Virus record (IMG/VR): IMGVR_UViG_3300025853_000004
Location: 1 to 59,977 of that record
DNA: 59,977 nt
Strand: one strand, 5' to 3'
From: a virus
Positions 29,532-38,290 of this stretch are shown one piece after another. Made by a program: the position numbers and the translations under genes. The notes under the pieces were generated by a model. That model had not been told where the DNA came from and ran no database searches. It saw only the letters and a program-made list of their open reading frames with translations. Numbering within the stretch: position 1 is the stretch's first letter; every line of letters starts with the position of its first letter.

Positions 29532-30385
29532 CCGAATAGTCCTGCTTTACTTGCGCCTGCCGCGGCGGAAAGCCCTGCAATACCTAGCCCGAGGTATTGT
29601 TGAGCCGGTGAAACACTTGGTGCTGTTGCGGACGCAATAGATTGTTGCGTCGATGGTGCACCTTTATAAATATCTGATAAATATGAGAATCTTTGGTATG
29701 GCTCATACAACTGTGCAAGGTCGCTTTGACGCTGTGCTTCCAGTTCTGCCTGCTGTTGTGCTTGTTGACGCTGACCAATATCGAATAAGAATTGAGATTC
29801 TTGCTGACCCATTTTTTGGCCAAGCTCGCCAAGGCTTGCCTGACGTAAGCCTAATGTGCCCAATAGTTCGCCTTGTTGCTGAACTCGGGCTAATTCATTT
29901 GCGGCCGCTTGTTGTGCCTGCATAAAGTTTTGCGCTTGTGATTGAGCAAGAGCCGCGGCACGATTGCGGTCAATCTCGTTTTGCGCTACCTGCGCTCGGG
30001 ATCCGCCAAAAGCTCCTGCCCCTACGGCCTGCCCTGCCGCTTGGTTTTGTTGAATATCAAAAGACCGGTTGATTTCAGCTTGAACTGCATCCTGAAAAGG
30101 ATTCATGTAGCGTTCAATCATTTCACCCGTTACTTGTTGAGGGCCAGCTAACGACTGATAAGCATCGCCCATCGTATAGCCGCCTTCTGTTAAGTACGGC
30201 ATAAAGGACCCAATGCCCGCTGATGCGAGGTCCGCGGCGCGTTGCTGAAGGGCTGATTGTTCAGCAATTTGCTGAACGGGAAGCGTAATCGGCCTATCCG
30301 CAAGATCTTTTGCGGATTTTAGAAGCCCTAGTTTATAGGCTTCAATCTCGGGGGCTTCGCGAACAATTTCAGTAGTAGTTGCCAT
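29528..30385 (-). CDS. Internal virion protein (ejection protein-like)
   Basis: 285 residues. Centre rich in Ala/Gln helices (AALAQSQAQNFMQAQQAAAN), with GAGAFGGSRAQ and a hydrophobic C-terminus (LGLGIAGLSAAAGASKAGLF). The composition resembles P22 gp7/gp20-type ejection proteins. ATGA overlap with the Met-rich gene. Moderate confidence in class, none in detail. Confidence 0.6.
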   Translation of the reverse strand: MATTTEIVREAPEIEAYKLGLLKSAKDLADRPITLPVQQIAEQSALQQRAADLASAGIGSFMPYLTEGGYTMGDAYQSLAGPQQVTGEMIERYMNPFQDAVQAEINRSFDIQQNQAAGQAVGAGAFGGSRAQVAQNEIDRNRAAALAQSQAQNFMQAQQAAANELARVQQQGELLGTLGLRQASLGELGQKMGQQESQFLFDIGQRQQAQQQAELEAQRQSDLAQLYEPYQRFSYLSDIYKGAPSTQQSIASATAPSVSPAQQYLGLGIAGLSAAAGASKAGLFG

Positions 30386-32181
30386 TACGCCACCTGTCCT
30401 CGTGTTTCAAGGTTACGCATCATCGAATACATGTTGTTGATGCCTTGATTTAAGTTCCCGCCACCTAGACCGCGAACCGCGTCCTTGGTCATGACAAACT
30501 CACCCGGCATCAGCAATGCTCGAACGCTGTCTTGGTCTGGGATGCCTTCGTTTGGCATGATGCCGCCATTACGACGTGGATACACTTCGCCGCCTGCCGC
30601 CGCCCGCATTTGCGGAGCTTGGTAACGCATAAACGGGTTACTAAAGAGCGTTTGTTGTGGGGTCAAGCCATACTGACTTCCAACAACATACTGACCTTGC
30701 GAGTACCGTGGGTCGCGGCCCGCGAGCATAAATTGCTCTGGGTTTTGTGCGACAAGATCAACCCCGGTTTGTTGGAACTCTTCGGCTAATTCGTTTGTTT
30801 CTTCTTCTGGCGTTTCAAAGAATCCACCGGCTGTCGCGCCTAAAGTGGCTAGACCTGCGATTGGGGCATAACGGGAGATCATACTTGGAGTCGCTTTTGC
30901 AATATTTTCTTGAGCTATTTTATAAGCAACATCATCCGTATAATTTAACCCTTTTAATCGAGCCACTTCCGCTTCAAGTCCGGGAACTGTGTCGGGAACA
31001 CGCGGATCAAAAAAGTCTAATGCCTTTTGACCATACCCTTTAGCCGTGTCAAGGAGACTTGTTTCTGCTCCAGTGCTACCCGCAGTGCTACCCGCCTGTT
31101 CTGCAAAGCTGGCTACACGATCCGGAGTTGGTCCGCCTGTTCCACCGAAGCGGTAGTCGTAACCTACCCCATCCGTGCTAGCACTCCTAGCTCCCTTGAA
31201 GCCCGTGTAATTTCGTCCGGTTGGATCAAAGTTGCCAGAAGCGTCTTGAAAATAAGGGTCGTTCATCATTGCAACGTCTGGATCTAAAGACGGAGCTTTA
31301 CCTCGAATATCAACCGCTTGTGTATATTCTTCCATTGGCGTAGTTCCCGCAAGCTCTTGAGCTTCGCTCACGCCTGCATCAGCACGGCCCGCGGCAATAT
31401 CATCAGCAATTTGATCGCCCGTTGGAGCGAAGCTTCTGAACGGATCTCCAGCACCTAGCGCCTTTCCTGTCTGACTCAAACGGCCCATTGGGTTTGCCGC
31501 CGCTTCTTTAATGCCCTCAGTAAATGTACCGCCGCCAAGCTTGGAAGAAACACCGGAGAACACGGCGCCAGAAACTCCAGAAATCAAAGCTGATTTCAAA
31601 GCGTCTTTAATATTACCGCCTTGAATCAAGGTACCAATACCTGATCCGAGGGCCGCGCCATAAATTGCACCAAGCGGGGTCATCGCTAACGCGATTGGAA
31701 GAACAACCGGGGCAACTTTTTTCAGTACCTTACCGACTTTGCTTACCGCTTTGCTAACGCCTTTAGCAACGTTAGAAACAGTTTTTCTAACGCCGCGGAA
31801 AATTTTCTTCAAAAAGAATTCGGGCATACCCGTGTCTGGGTTAATGGAGTTTGCACTCGATCCAACCACATACCGATCAGGATCTTCAATCCCCATATCG
31901 CGCAGGTGGCTGAAAATAGATTCTTTAAGTTCAGGGCTTTGTTCTAATAAGGCCCGTGGTACGAGAAGCTCGCCTGTTTCAGCGTGAACGACTTGATCAT
32001 CGCCATAACGGCCATAAGATGCCATGCGTTTTGCAATTGGTTCAAAACGCGCAATCCCCGAATCACCAAACTCTTCACGGGCTTCTTCTGCTTCGAGAGC
32101 CGCGATCTCTGCATCAGACATTACAAAGTCTGCGATGCCGCCTGCTGGGATCAGTTCTTCTTGAAGTTGTGCCTGTGCCAT
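30385..32181 (-). CDS. Large virion protein with glycine-rich hydrophobic core
   Basis: 598 residues. The first 125 include VVHAETGELLVPRALLEQSP, seen in marine phage virion proteins; then a basic helix (GVRKTVSNVAKGVSKAVSKV) and hydrophobic glycine-rich helices (PVVLPIALAMTPLGAIYGAAL) able to enter membranes. The C-terminal part has GEVYPRRNGGIMPNEGIPD and LMPGEFVMTKDAVRGLGGG, a motif of tail-associated marine phage proteins. Probably ejected or tail-internal. Confidence 0.6.
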   Translation of the reverse strand: MAQAQLQEELIPAGGIADFVMSDAEIAALEAEEAREEFGDSGIARFEPIAKRMASYGRYGDDQVVHAETGELLVPRALLEQSPELKESIFSHLRDMGIEDPDRYVVGSSANSINPDTGMPEFFLKKIFRGVRKTVSNVAKGVSKAVSKVGKVLKKVAPVVLPIALAMTPLGAIYGAALGSGIGTLIQGGNIKDALKSALISGVSGAVFSGVSSKLGGGTFTEGIKEAAANPMGRLSQTGKALGAGDPFRSFAPTGDQIADDIAAGRADAGVSEAQELAGTTPMEEYTQAVDIRGKAPSLDPDVAMMNDPYFQDASGNFDPTGRNYTGFKGARSASTDGVGYDYRFGGTGGPTPDRVASFAEQAGSTAGSTGAETSLLDTAKGYGQKALDFFDPRVPDTVPGLEAEVARLKGLNYTDDVAYKIAQENIAKATPSMISRYAPIAGLATLGATAGGFFETPEEETNELAEEFQQTGVDLVAQNPEQFMLAGRDPRYSQGQYVVGSQYGLTPQQTLFSNPFMRYQAPQMRAAAGGEVYPRRNGGIMPNEGIPDQDSVRALLMPGEFVMTKDAVRGLGGGNLNQGINNMYSMMRNLETRGQVA

Positions 32182-32414
32182 TAGCCTGCTCCGCCGCCCA
32201 GTTGTTCAGGTACTGTTACCTGTATGATTGTACTGCGTTTCTCGGACCCCGTCCAAGGGTTGCCGCAATCCGGGCAGTTCCCCGAAGGGTAAGACAAAAT
32301 TTCTTCTGGGGTATCAACTTCGTTATCGCAAGAAACGCAACTAACAATGTCTCTGCTAGTTGAAGGTTTCCAACGCGTGCCGTCAGCCATTATCAATACG
32401 TTATCATCGCTCAT
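32181..32414 (-). CDS. Small zinc-ribbon protein in the virion operon
   Basis: 77 residues. CVSC (26-29) and CPDC (46-49) form a zinc ribbon; the spacer is NEVDTPEEILSYPSGN. ATGA overlap upstream and one-base overlap downstream. Could be a minor virion component or an assembly factor. Confidence 0.6.
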   Translation of the reverse strand: MSDDNVLIMADGTRWKPSTSRDIVSCVSCDNEVDTPEEILSYPSGNCPDCGNPWTGSEKRSTIIQVTVPEQLGGGAG

Positions 32415-32641
32415 GTTTTATCCTCTGCTCGAACGACTTTTACAAAGCCGTTGTCTTCATATAAATCGCCAACTTCTAAACTGGCAATTGCGTTTACATT
32501 TGGCAAACTGTTAATTCCTGTTAACGGATTGCGGACTTCGTTAATTAAGTTTTCCAAAGACCGTGCTAACTGATGCACATAAACGGGGTCGTATTGCGCC
32601 GGTGCCGCAGGGAGTAATGGACGTATTGTTTTGATACTCAC
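32411..32641 (-). CDS. Hypothetical small protein
   Basis: 76 residues: YDPVYVHQLARSLENLINEV then SLEVGDLYEDNGFVKVV. The helix plus beta-hairpin resembles small tail proteins of marine podoviruses that follow the hub gene. No known function. Confidence 0.55.
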   Translation of the reverse strand: MSIKTIRPLLPAAPAQYDPVYVHQLARSLENLINEVRNPLTGINSLPNVNAIASLEVGDLYEDNGFVKVVRAEDKT

Positions 32642-34191
32642 CGTCTACCATCCGCTCTTGCGTCGAGTCGTGGCGCCCCTAACCGCCACTGCACACCGCT
32701 CGTGTCTGATTCAACTTTTAAGGCGAGTTGACGACCACGGGCTCGCATATATAGTTGATTAGTATAATCGTGTGTCCCACCAACTAATGTTTGACGAACA
32801 ACCGTCCCAGACGCTTCATCATCTATTACGGCTCCGCTAAAGTTTTTTGCAGTGACGGTGAAATCTACTTCAGGGTTGTCCGCAGTAGATCCTCGGAAGG
32901 ACAGATCCGGGAGCAGTCGTCTTATTAACATAAACTGGTCACCGTCACCAATGTCAAAATCAGACGACGTGATAAATGCTTCTAACGGAGAACCGTCCGC
33001 TTCTAATCCGCGCTCATGATCATATATATAGCCATCTGGTCCCGTGGCTTGCGGATAAGAACGTTGCCCCGATGCGCGGTCATTCCAGCAAGTCCGAGCT
33101 AATGTCCCGTAATACCACAGGTTTTCTGCATAATTATAAACCACATAACGGTCATTTTCTTCCGATCCGGCTGACGGATAAAACCACCAGACCTCGTTTG
33201 CTGAACCAAGAGATCCCGCAAAAATCTTGAAAGATTGCTGTGTATTGATGTCTGAAAAAACATAGTCACGAACAGAACAAGGGATTGGCTGAATTCGACC
33301 ATCAAACATGTAAAAGTTGCTTTGACCCATCCAGTACACGGTGTCATTAACGCTAAGAGCGGCGTTAGGACCTGCGATTCGGATGTTGTCACCAAGTAGT
33401 GCGGTACCGAAGGTAAACGGAGGCCCGATAAACTGTAGCGAGTGTAGGCTGGAGTCTGTCCACACCAAGATTTGTCGTGAAGTACGGACAGCGGTAATAA
33501 TCTCTGAACCCTGAGATAGCCGTAAATCACCGGCCGTGTTGGTTGCTGTTGGATTCCAATCAGCCGGATTCTCTTGGTCAGAGAAACGAATCAGTAACGG
33601 GTCTTGTACTGTCGATCCAATCGGGTTGGCGCCAAATGCAATGACATGCCGGTCAGCTTCTGAAACAAGGGTTTTACGCGCAACGACTGGAACTTCGTTT
33701 GCTCCAGATAAAGAAATAAGAGGTATTGCGCGAGTGTTTACACCACTTGTTGCGTCCCAATAATAAATCTGATTATCAGCGTTAACCATAATAAGGTCTT
33801 CACCGAAATTGTCCGCAAACCATATACGCAATGTTTCACCCGCCAGTGACGGCACGGCAGAACCCCAAGTAAATCGACCCCATGTTCCCGCTCCCCAGCC
33901 CGGTCCAAGAATTGTGGTTGCCAAACCCGTGCTTAATAAATAAAAAGCAGAGGCTTGCCCTTGTTCCGAAAAATCGCCATCGGCCGGATTAGCCAGTTCT
34001 AAGGTATAAGTGTCTGTGGTCACAGACGTAATAACGTGCGGAACACTTGAGTTTTCAATATCGGTGTTTAACTGAGAAGTCAGGCCGGAAACGCTTTCAA
34101 ACTCGACAAAATCTCCGGTAGAAGATCCGTGCGACGGGTCGTGGACCGTGAGCGTTGCATCACCGTTTGTTGCTGAAAAACTAATTGCCAT
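32638..34191 (-). CDS. Tail hub (P22 gp10-like), C-terminal fragment of a split gene
   Basis: 517 residues. GWGAGTWGRFTWG, LRIWFADNFGEDLIMVNADN, IYYWDATSGV and VYWMGQSNFYMFDG are the body of the gp10-like tail stabilisation (hub) protein. The family's N-terminal segment is missing here; it is in the next gene upstream (34193-34819). In the relatives I recall, ISFSATNGDATLTVHDPSHG follows directly after the DITP segment in one polypeptide. The ATG at 34191 lies one base after the upstream TGA with GGTGAG before it, so reinitiation is likely. The two chains probably assemble together. Confidence 0.8.
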   Translation of the reverse strand: MAISFSATNGDATLTVHDPSHGSSTGDFVEFESVSGLTSQLNTDIENSSVPHVITSVTTDTYTLELANPADGDFSEQGQASAFYLLSTGLATTILGPGWGAGTWGRFTWGSAVPSLAGETLRIWFADNFGEDLIMVNADNQIYYWDATSGVNTRAIPLISLSGANEVPVVARKTLVSEADRHVIAFGANPIGSTVQDPLLIRFSDQENPADWNPTATNTAGDLRLSQGSEIITAVRTSRQILVWTDSSLHSLQFIGPPFTFGTALLGDNIRIAGPNAALSVNDTVYWMGQSNFYMFDGRIQPIPCSVRDYVFSDINTQQSFKIFAGSLGSANEVWWFYPSAGSEENDRYVVYNYAENLWYYGTLARTCWNDRASGQRSYPQATGPDGYIYDHERGLEADGSPLEAFITSSDFDIGDGDQFMLIRRLLPDLSFRGSTADNPEVDFTVTAKNFSGAVIDDEASGTVVRQTLVGGTHDYTNQLYMRARGRQLALKVESDTSGVQWRLGAPRLDARADGRR

Positions 34192-34192
34192 A

Positions 34193-34819
34193 TCAACTCA
34201 CCGAAACCGTAACTGTACCAACCGAAGATACGATAGGTTGAGTGTACTCTGTAATGTGAATAGAGTCTTCTGCGCTGTAGCTTCGGACATCGACTGTTAC
34301 ATTGCGATTATCATAATCCAGCCAAGTCACTGTGCCGACTTCGCCGGTCATTTGAACAGCCGTTTCAGTAAATGTTTGCGTGGTAACTGCTTCAAGAATA
34401 CCTAGCTCTGCGGTTGCAGATACGCCTGTTACTTCAAGCACGCCGTCTTCAAACGGTAGACCAAGTTGCACGGTCACCGTGCCGACGAATCCACCAGCAT
34501 CGACACCTGTTACTCCAAAAGGTAACCAAACGGTCCTTCGGTACGGGGTGATGTCGTACAGGGTCCCCGATTCTTCGAGATATGCTTTTTTCTCGGTGCC
34601 GACAAATAAAAAGTCCTGCGAAGCAAGTGTCGTGAAGTCATGAATACCACGGGGAGTACCGTCAAGCGCACTCTGGTTGACCTTTTCCCAACCGCCTAGC
34701 TTTTCGACGTAGCCGTAGCGAAAACGGATTTTATCGCCATCGTGCCAGCCGCCTTCGTTCGAGTAGTTAGTCCCTTCTCGATTGATTCCGGGTTTAAAGA
34801 CGAGCTTGCTTAGGGGCAT
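34193..34819 (-). CDS. Tail hub N-terminal fragment fused to repeat-type insert
   Basis: 208 residues. Residues 1-95 (MPLSKLVFKPGINREGTNYS, GWHDGDKIRFRYGYVEKLGG, LYDITPYR) are the start of the gp10-like hub. Residues 96-208 are foreign to that family: VTGVDAGGFVGTVTV, VTGVSATAELG, MTGEVGTVTW, VSSVGTVTVSVS, the same beta-repeat style as in gene 43847-46507. The insert (about 34193-34534) ends at the stop codon, and the hub resumes in the next gene. It looks like a domain cassette dropped into the hub gene. Confidence 0.75.
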   Translation of the reverse strand: MPLSKLVFKPGINREGTNYSNEGGWHDGDKIRFRYGYVEKLGGWEKVNQSALDGTPRGIHDFTTLASQDFLFVGTEKKAYLEESGTLYDITPYRRTVWLPFGVTGVDAGGFVGTVTVQLGLPFEDGVLEVTGVSATAELGILEAVTTQTFTETAVQMTGEVGTVTWLDYDNRNVTVDVRSYSAEDSIHITEYTQPIVSSVGTVTVSVS

Positions 34820-34834
34820 GAAGATTCCTTTAAG

Positions 34835-35869
34835 TTAAGCTATGTATGTACCGGAGTCTTTGTAGATCAAAATTGTATCCGCCCCGTCCGTGACTACTGT
34901 CGGAGATCCTGTAACTGCGCCTGAGTAGTTTGCTGTGAGCATTCTTAAAATAACTACACCTGAACCACCCGCAGATGCGGCTGGACCATCGTAAGCGGCT
35001 CCGCCGCCACCGCCAGTGTTAGGAGAACCCGCAGTCGATGCCGTACCTCCGGATACTGTACTTGCATTACCGCCACCGCCTAAGCCTCCGGGGCCAACAC
35101 TACCGTTAGAAGCACCACCGCCGCCTCCGGCGTAGTAAACATCAGATCCTGAGACTTCTCCTACGGATTGTGCTGTTGCAATAGTAGACGAGATAATTGT
35201 GGAGATAGCTCCAATGCCGCCAGTAGAACCTGCCGTACCTGCCGGGTTTCCTCCGCCTACTGCTCCGGCACCACCGCCTGCACCGCCACCGTTAGTACCA
35301 GATGTAGCATTGCCGCCATTATTACCTTGTCCCGCAGTACCTGATCCTCCAAGACCTGCGCTATAACCGCCGCCTCCACCAGATCCACCACTTTTACCGG
35401 TTCTTGCGGCACCACCCGCACCACCGCCTCCGCCTCCTACAGCGGTATAGATTGAAAAAACACTGTCTTCACCGTTAGTGCCATCACCGGCGGCTGTATT
35501 GGTATCGGCAGTTCCTTGCGCCCCGCCGCCTCCAACAGTAATAACGTATGTAGTGCCTTGGGATAATGACTCATCAGTAAGTGAGCGCATTCCGCCTGCA
35601 CCACCGCCTCCGCCACCACCGCTTCCTGATCCTGCACCACCCCCGCCTCCTGCGACAAGCAACGCATCAACAGTATAAGTAACTGCTTGCGTACCTACTG
35701 TGACCCACTCAGTACCGTTATAGGTTTCTACAACATTTTCGGTAGTGTTTTGACGTATCATTCCCTCAACAGGCGAACTTGGACGTTGAGCAGTCGTGCC
35801 CGCAGGCAAATAAACCGCGTCGGTTTTTGAATCAGGGCTAATGCTTGACAGGCCGCGAGCTTTGGTCAT
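34835..35869 (-). CDS. Glycine-rich receptor-binding/tail fibre protein
   Basis: 344 residues. The N-terminus has LPAGTTAQRPSSPVEGMIRQ, a common tail-fibre junction motif. Then VDALLVAGGGGGAGSGSGGG and long polyglycine tracts alternate with YVITVGGGGAQG-type strands, as in glycine-rich adhesins (T4-like gp38, polyglycine-II sandwiches). Paralogue of 36666-37724. Expected at the tail tip, binding the host surface. Confidence 0.75.
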   Translation of the reverse strand: MTKARGLSSISPDSKTDAVYLPAGTTAQRPSSPVEGMIRQNTTENVVETYNGTEWVTVGTQAVTYTVDALLVAGGGGGAGSGSGGGGGGGAGGMRSLTDESLSQGTTYVITVGGGGAQGTADTNTAAGDGTNGEDSVFSIYTAVGGGGGGAGGAARTGKSGGSGGGGGYSAGLGGSGTAGQGNNGGNATSGTNGGGAGGGAGAVGGGNPAGTAGSTGGIGAISTIISSTIATAQSVGEVSGSDVYYAGGGGGASNGSVGPGGLGGGGNASTVSGGTASTAGSPNTGGGGGAAYDGPAASAGGSGVVILRMLTANYSGAVTGSPTVVTDGADTILIYKDSGTYIA

Positions 35870-35872
35870 GGA

Positions 35873-36271
35873 TTATTCCTCGGTGATTTGAACCCAGTTG
35901 GTTGTGTCTTCGTCCCACTCGTACAGATTGCCGTCATCAGGGTGTGCAACAGGTGCTTCCCAGAGACATGATGTTTCGTTCAGAGTCCACGAAGCGTAAG
36001 GCTGTGGTGGAATAAATGCGTTGCGTGTTGAGTCATAAGTATAACCCTTACCAGCGTAGTTCTTACGCTCACGGCCCTCGTCCCCTGTAATGACAGATTG
36101 ATCCGCCGCAGGTTGGTTAGTTGCGGGATCGTAGTAAACACCGCCGCGCATATTGTAGCTGGTCTTTAGCCAACGACCGGGTGAGTCATCAACAAATGTG
36201 TCGAAGAATTCTGGTTCGGCAACAATGACCCTAGTCACGATGCCGTCTTGTACTTTTGCAAAATGTGCCAT
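35873..36271 (-). CDS. Conserved marine-phage tail-region protein, copy 1
   Basis: 132 residues, MAHFAKVQDGIVTRVIVAEP. The second half (KNYAGKGYTYDSTRNAFIPP, SWTLNETSCLWEAPV) is conserved in cyanophages and other marine phages as a fibre-associated protein of unknown role. Copy 2 (36284-36655) is adjacent and nearly identical in its last 60 residues, while the N-terminal halves differ. Tandem duplication with divergence of one half. Confidence 0.75.
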   Translation of the reverse strand: MAHFAKVQDGIVTRVIVAEPEFFDTFVDDSPGRWLKTSYNMRGGVYYDPATNQPAADQSVITGDEGRERKNYAGKGYTYDSTRNAFIPPQPYASWTLNETSCLWEAPVAHPDDGNLYEWDEDTTNWVQITEE

Positions 36272-36283
36272 TGCTTGTCTCCT

Positions 36284-36655
36284 TTACTCCTCAGTGATTT
36301 CAACCCAGTTGGTTGTGTCTTCGTCCCAGCGATACATATTACCGTCATCAGGGTATGCAACAGGTGCTTCCCAGAGGCACGATGTTTCGTTCAGTGCCCA
36401 GCTTGCGTAAGGCTGTGGTGGAATGAACGCATCACGAGTAGCGTCATAAGTGTATCCGATGCCTGCGTAATTTTTACGAAATGGTGTGCCACCTGATCCG
36501 TGTATTCCGCCGTGCGTGTTGTAGCTAGTGCGCTTACAAGCCTGACCACGGAAAGCACCATAGTGCGATTCCCAATCAATCAGTCCGCCTTCCGTATTTC
36601 CGGCAATTACCTCGGTTACGACATTGTTTTCATCTAAAAAAGCATAGTGAGCCAT
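36284..36655 (-). CDS. Conserved marine-phage tail-region protein, copy 2
   Basis: 123 residues, MAHYAFLDENNVVTEVIAGN. N-terminal half as in the T4-like cyanophage version (GAFRGQACKRTSYNTHGGI), C-terminal half matching copy 1. The DNA of the shared part (about 36288-36475 versus 35877-36060) is still clearly similar. No function known; position suggests fibre assembly or attachment. Confidence 0.75.
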   Translation of the reverse strand: MAHYAFLDENNVVTEVIAGNTEGGLIDWESHYGAFRGQACKRTSYNTHGGIHGSGGTPFRKNYAGIGYTYDATRDAFIPPQPYASWALNETSCLWEAPVAYPDDGNMYRWDEDTTNWVEITEE

Positions 36656-36665
36656 TGCTGTTTTC

Positions 36666-37724
36666 CTACAAGCTAAACTGTATATTGCCAGTTCCAGCGG
36701 TAAATGTGGTTATCTTATTCCCGCCTGAAGACGCGGTGCTAAACGTCAAACCGCCGCCCGGGTTAGAAACGCTAATTGTGTCTGAATACTTAATGACCAC
36801 AACACCCGATCCACCGGCTCCAGAAGTACCTCCACCGGCTCCTGCGCCACCGCCACCGCCACCGGTGTTAGTCGTTCCGCTAGTTGCCGTTCCAGTTGTG
36901 GATCCAGCGCCACCTCCGCTACTTGCAGTGCCCGGAGTATCTGCGGCGACACAACCCCCGCCGCCACCACCTGCCCTTGCTACTGAGTCAATAGAGCTTG
37001 TTAAACCGGCACCGCCATTACCACCGCCTGAACTTGTCCCCGCGCTTCCATTGCCACCAGCACCGCCGCCACCGCCACCAGCGCCGTTATTGGCAGATGT
37101 GTGTCCTGCGCCGCCGTCACCACCTTGGTTAGACGTACCAGAAGCACCGGAAGTATTAGTACCGCCTGCACCACCACCAGATCCACCAGTGTTACCTGTA
37201 CCGTTAGTACCACCGCCCCCGCCACCAGTAGATGTAATGGTGGAAAATACAGAATTAGTACCATTTTCTCCGACTGCGTCAGAACCGGATCTTGCGGCAC
37301 CGCCCCCGCCAACAGTAACGGTATATGAGGTGTCTAACGCTAAAGATAAAGTTGATTCCGCTGAAGAATTGTCACCAGAAGTACCAACCGATGTACGATA
37401 ACCCCCGGCACCACCACCGCCAGCGCCAGCGCCATATCTACCCCCGGAAGCGCCACCAGCAACAACTAAAAAATCTACCGAGATACTACGATTAGGCTCG
37501 TCACTAAAATTAACCCAAGAGCTTGAAAATTCGTCATACCATTCCGGCTCAGACGTTGATGTATTAAACCGCACATAACCATCAGCAGGAGACCCCGGAC
37601 GCTGTGCCGTAGTTCCTGATGGAAGAGCAAAGAATCCTGTAGAGGTGTTGGCTGAGTCAGACACCCCTGTGGCATCAACCGCGCCAGCTTCTAAAGCATC
37701 TGATCCAATCTTACTGATCGCCAT
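36666..37724 (-). CDS. Glycine-rich receptor-binding/tail fibre protein, second copy
   Basis: 352 residues. LPSGTTAQRPGSPADGYVRF, then SVDFLVVAGGASGGRYGAGA, polyglycine tracts and VTVGGGGAARSG, closing with SGVVVIKYSDTI. Same domain plan as 34835-35869, so the two are paralogues flanking the duplicated MAH gene pair. The proline-rich open frame on the opposite strand (36655-37401) is only its mirror image. Confidence 0.75.
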   Translation of the reverse strand: MAISKIGSDALEAGAVDATGVSDSANTSTGFFALPSGTTAQRPGSPADGYVRFNTSTSEPEWYDEFSSSWVNFSDEPNRSISVDFLVVAGGASGGRYGAGAGGGGAGGYRTSVGTSGDNSSAESTLSLALDTSYTVTVGGGGAARSGSDAVGENGTNSVFSTITSTGGGGGGTNGTGNTGGSGGGAGGTNTSGASGTSNQGGDGGAGHTSANNGAGGGGGGAGGNGSAGTSSGGGNGGAGLTSSIDSVARAGGGGGGCVAADTPGTASSGGGAGSTTGTATSGTTNTGGGGGGAGAGGGTSGAGGSGVVVIKYSDTISVSNPGGGLTFSTASSGGNKITTFTAGTGNIQFSL

Positions 37725-38275
37725 TAGATCGTCTCCGGCCAGTCATTGATCGGTGCGTTTCCAGCATTGTTACCGTCAGCATCCACAGGAGCGTTGTAGA
37801 GAGCCATAAATGCCGCATGATCTGCCGCGCCTGTGATTGCAGTCTCGATGGTATTCGATGCTGTACGCACTGCCGCACGATAAGTTGTTACTTCAGCAGG
37901 GACAGTGTATCCCGATACCTCTGCCGCCTTGATGACCATCCAATCAGTCGGAGCAAGCAAGCCGCTAGCAGTCACTTTCGTCTGTGCGATGGCATTGCTC
38001 TTGAGTCCTTTGGTGACGATCTGTACACCGTCAGGATCTAGTGCAGGATTGCCGTCCTCGTCTACTTCATTGACATCATCTAATGCCTTTGGAACTCCTG
38101 CTGACCAGTAGAAGCGATTGTCGAACGGTACAGGCTGTAAGTCCTGATTCCACACCAGACCTCTAGCGGCTTTTTCGTCTGCTGACCAAGATGACCAGTT
38201 CGTTGGATGCTTTACGCCAGAATCGTCAGCCCAACTTCTGCCGACTCTGATTGTGCGTCCATTATATGTCCACAT
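37724..38275 (-). CDS. Tail fibre assembly-like protein
   Basis: 183 residues. MWTYNGRTIRVGRSWADDSG, then LLAPTDWMVIKAAEVSGYTV and YRAAVRTASNTIETAITGAA match marine phage fibre-associated proteins with a TDW(Y/M)VI-x-A-E helix. Such proteins resemble tail-fibre assembly factors. Its stop touches the start of the glycine-rich fibre gene. Confidence 0.6.
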   Translation of the reverse strand: MWTYNGRTIRVGRSWADDSGVKHPTNWSSWSADEKAARGLVWNQDLQPVPFDNRFYWSAGVPKALDDVNEVDEDGNPALDPDGVQIVTKGLKSNAIAQTKVTASGLLAPTDWMVIKAAEVSGYTVPAEVTTYRAAVRTASNTIETAITGAADHAAFMALYNAPVDADGNNAGNAPINDWPETI

Positions 38276-38290
38276 TGTTTCTATCTCCTA

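Noticed and set aside
36655-37401. 248-codon proline-rich open frame on the plus strand
   Set aside because: It is the mirror of the GGN-rich coding sequence of the glycine-rich fibre gene on the minus strand; no ribosome site or relatives.
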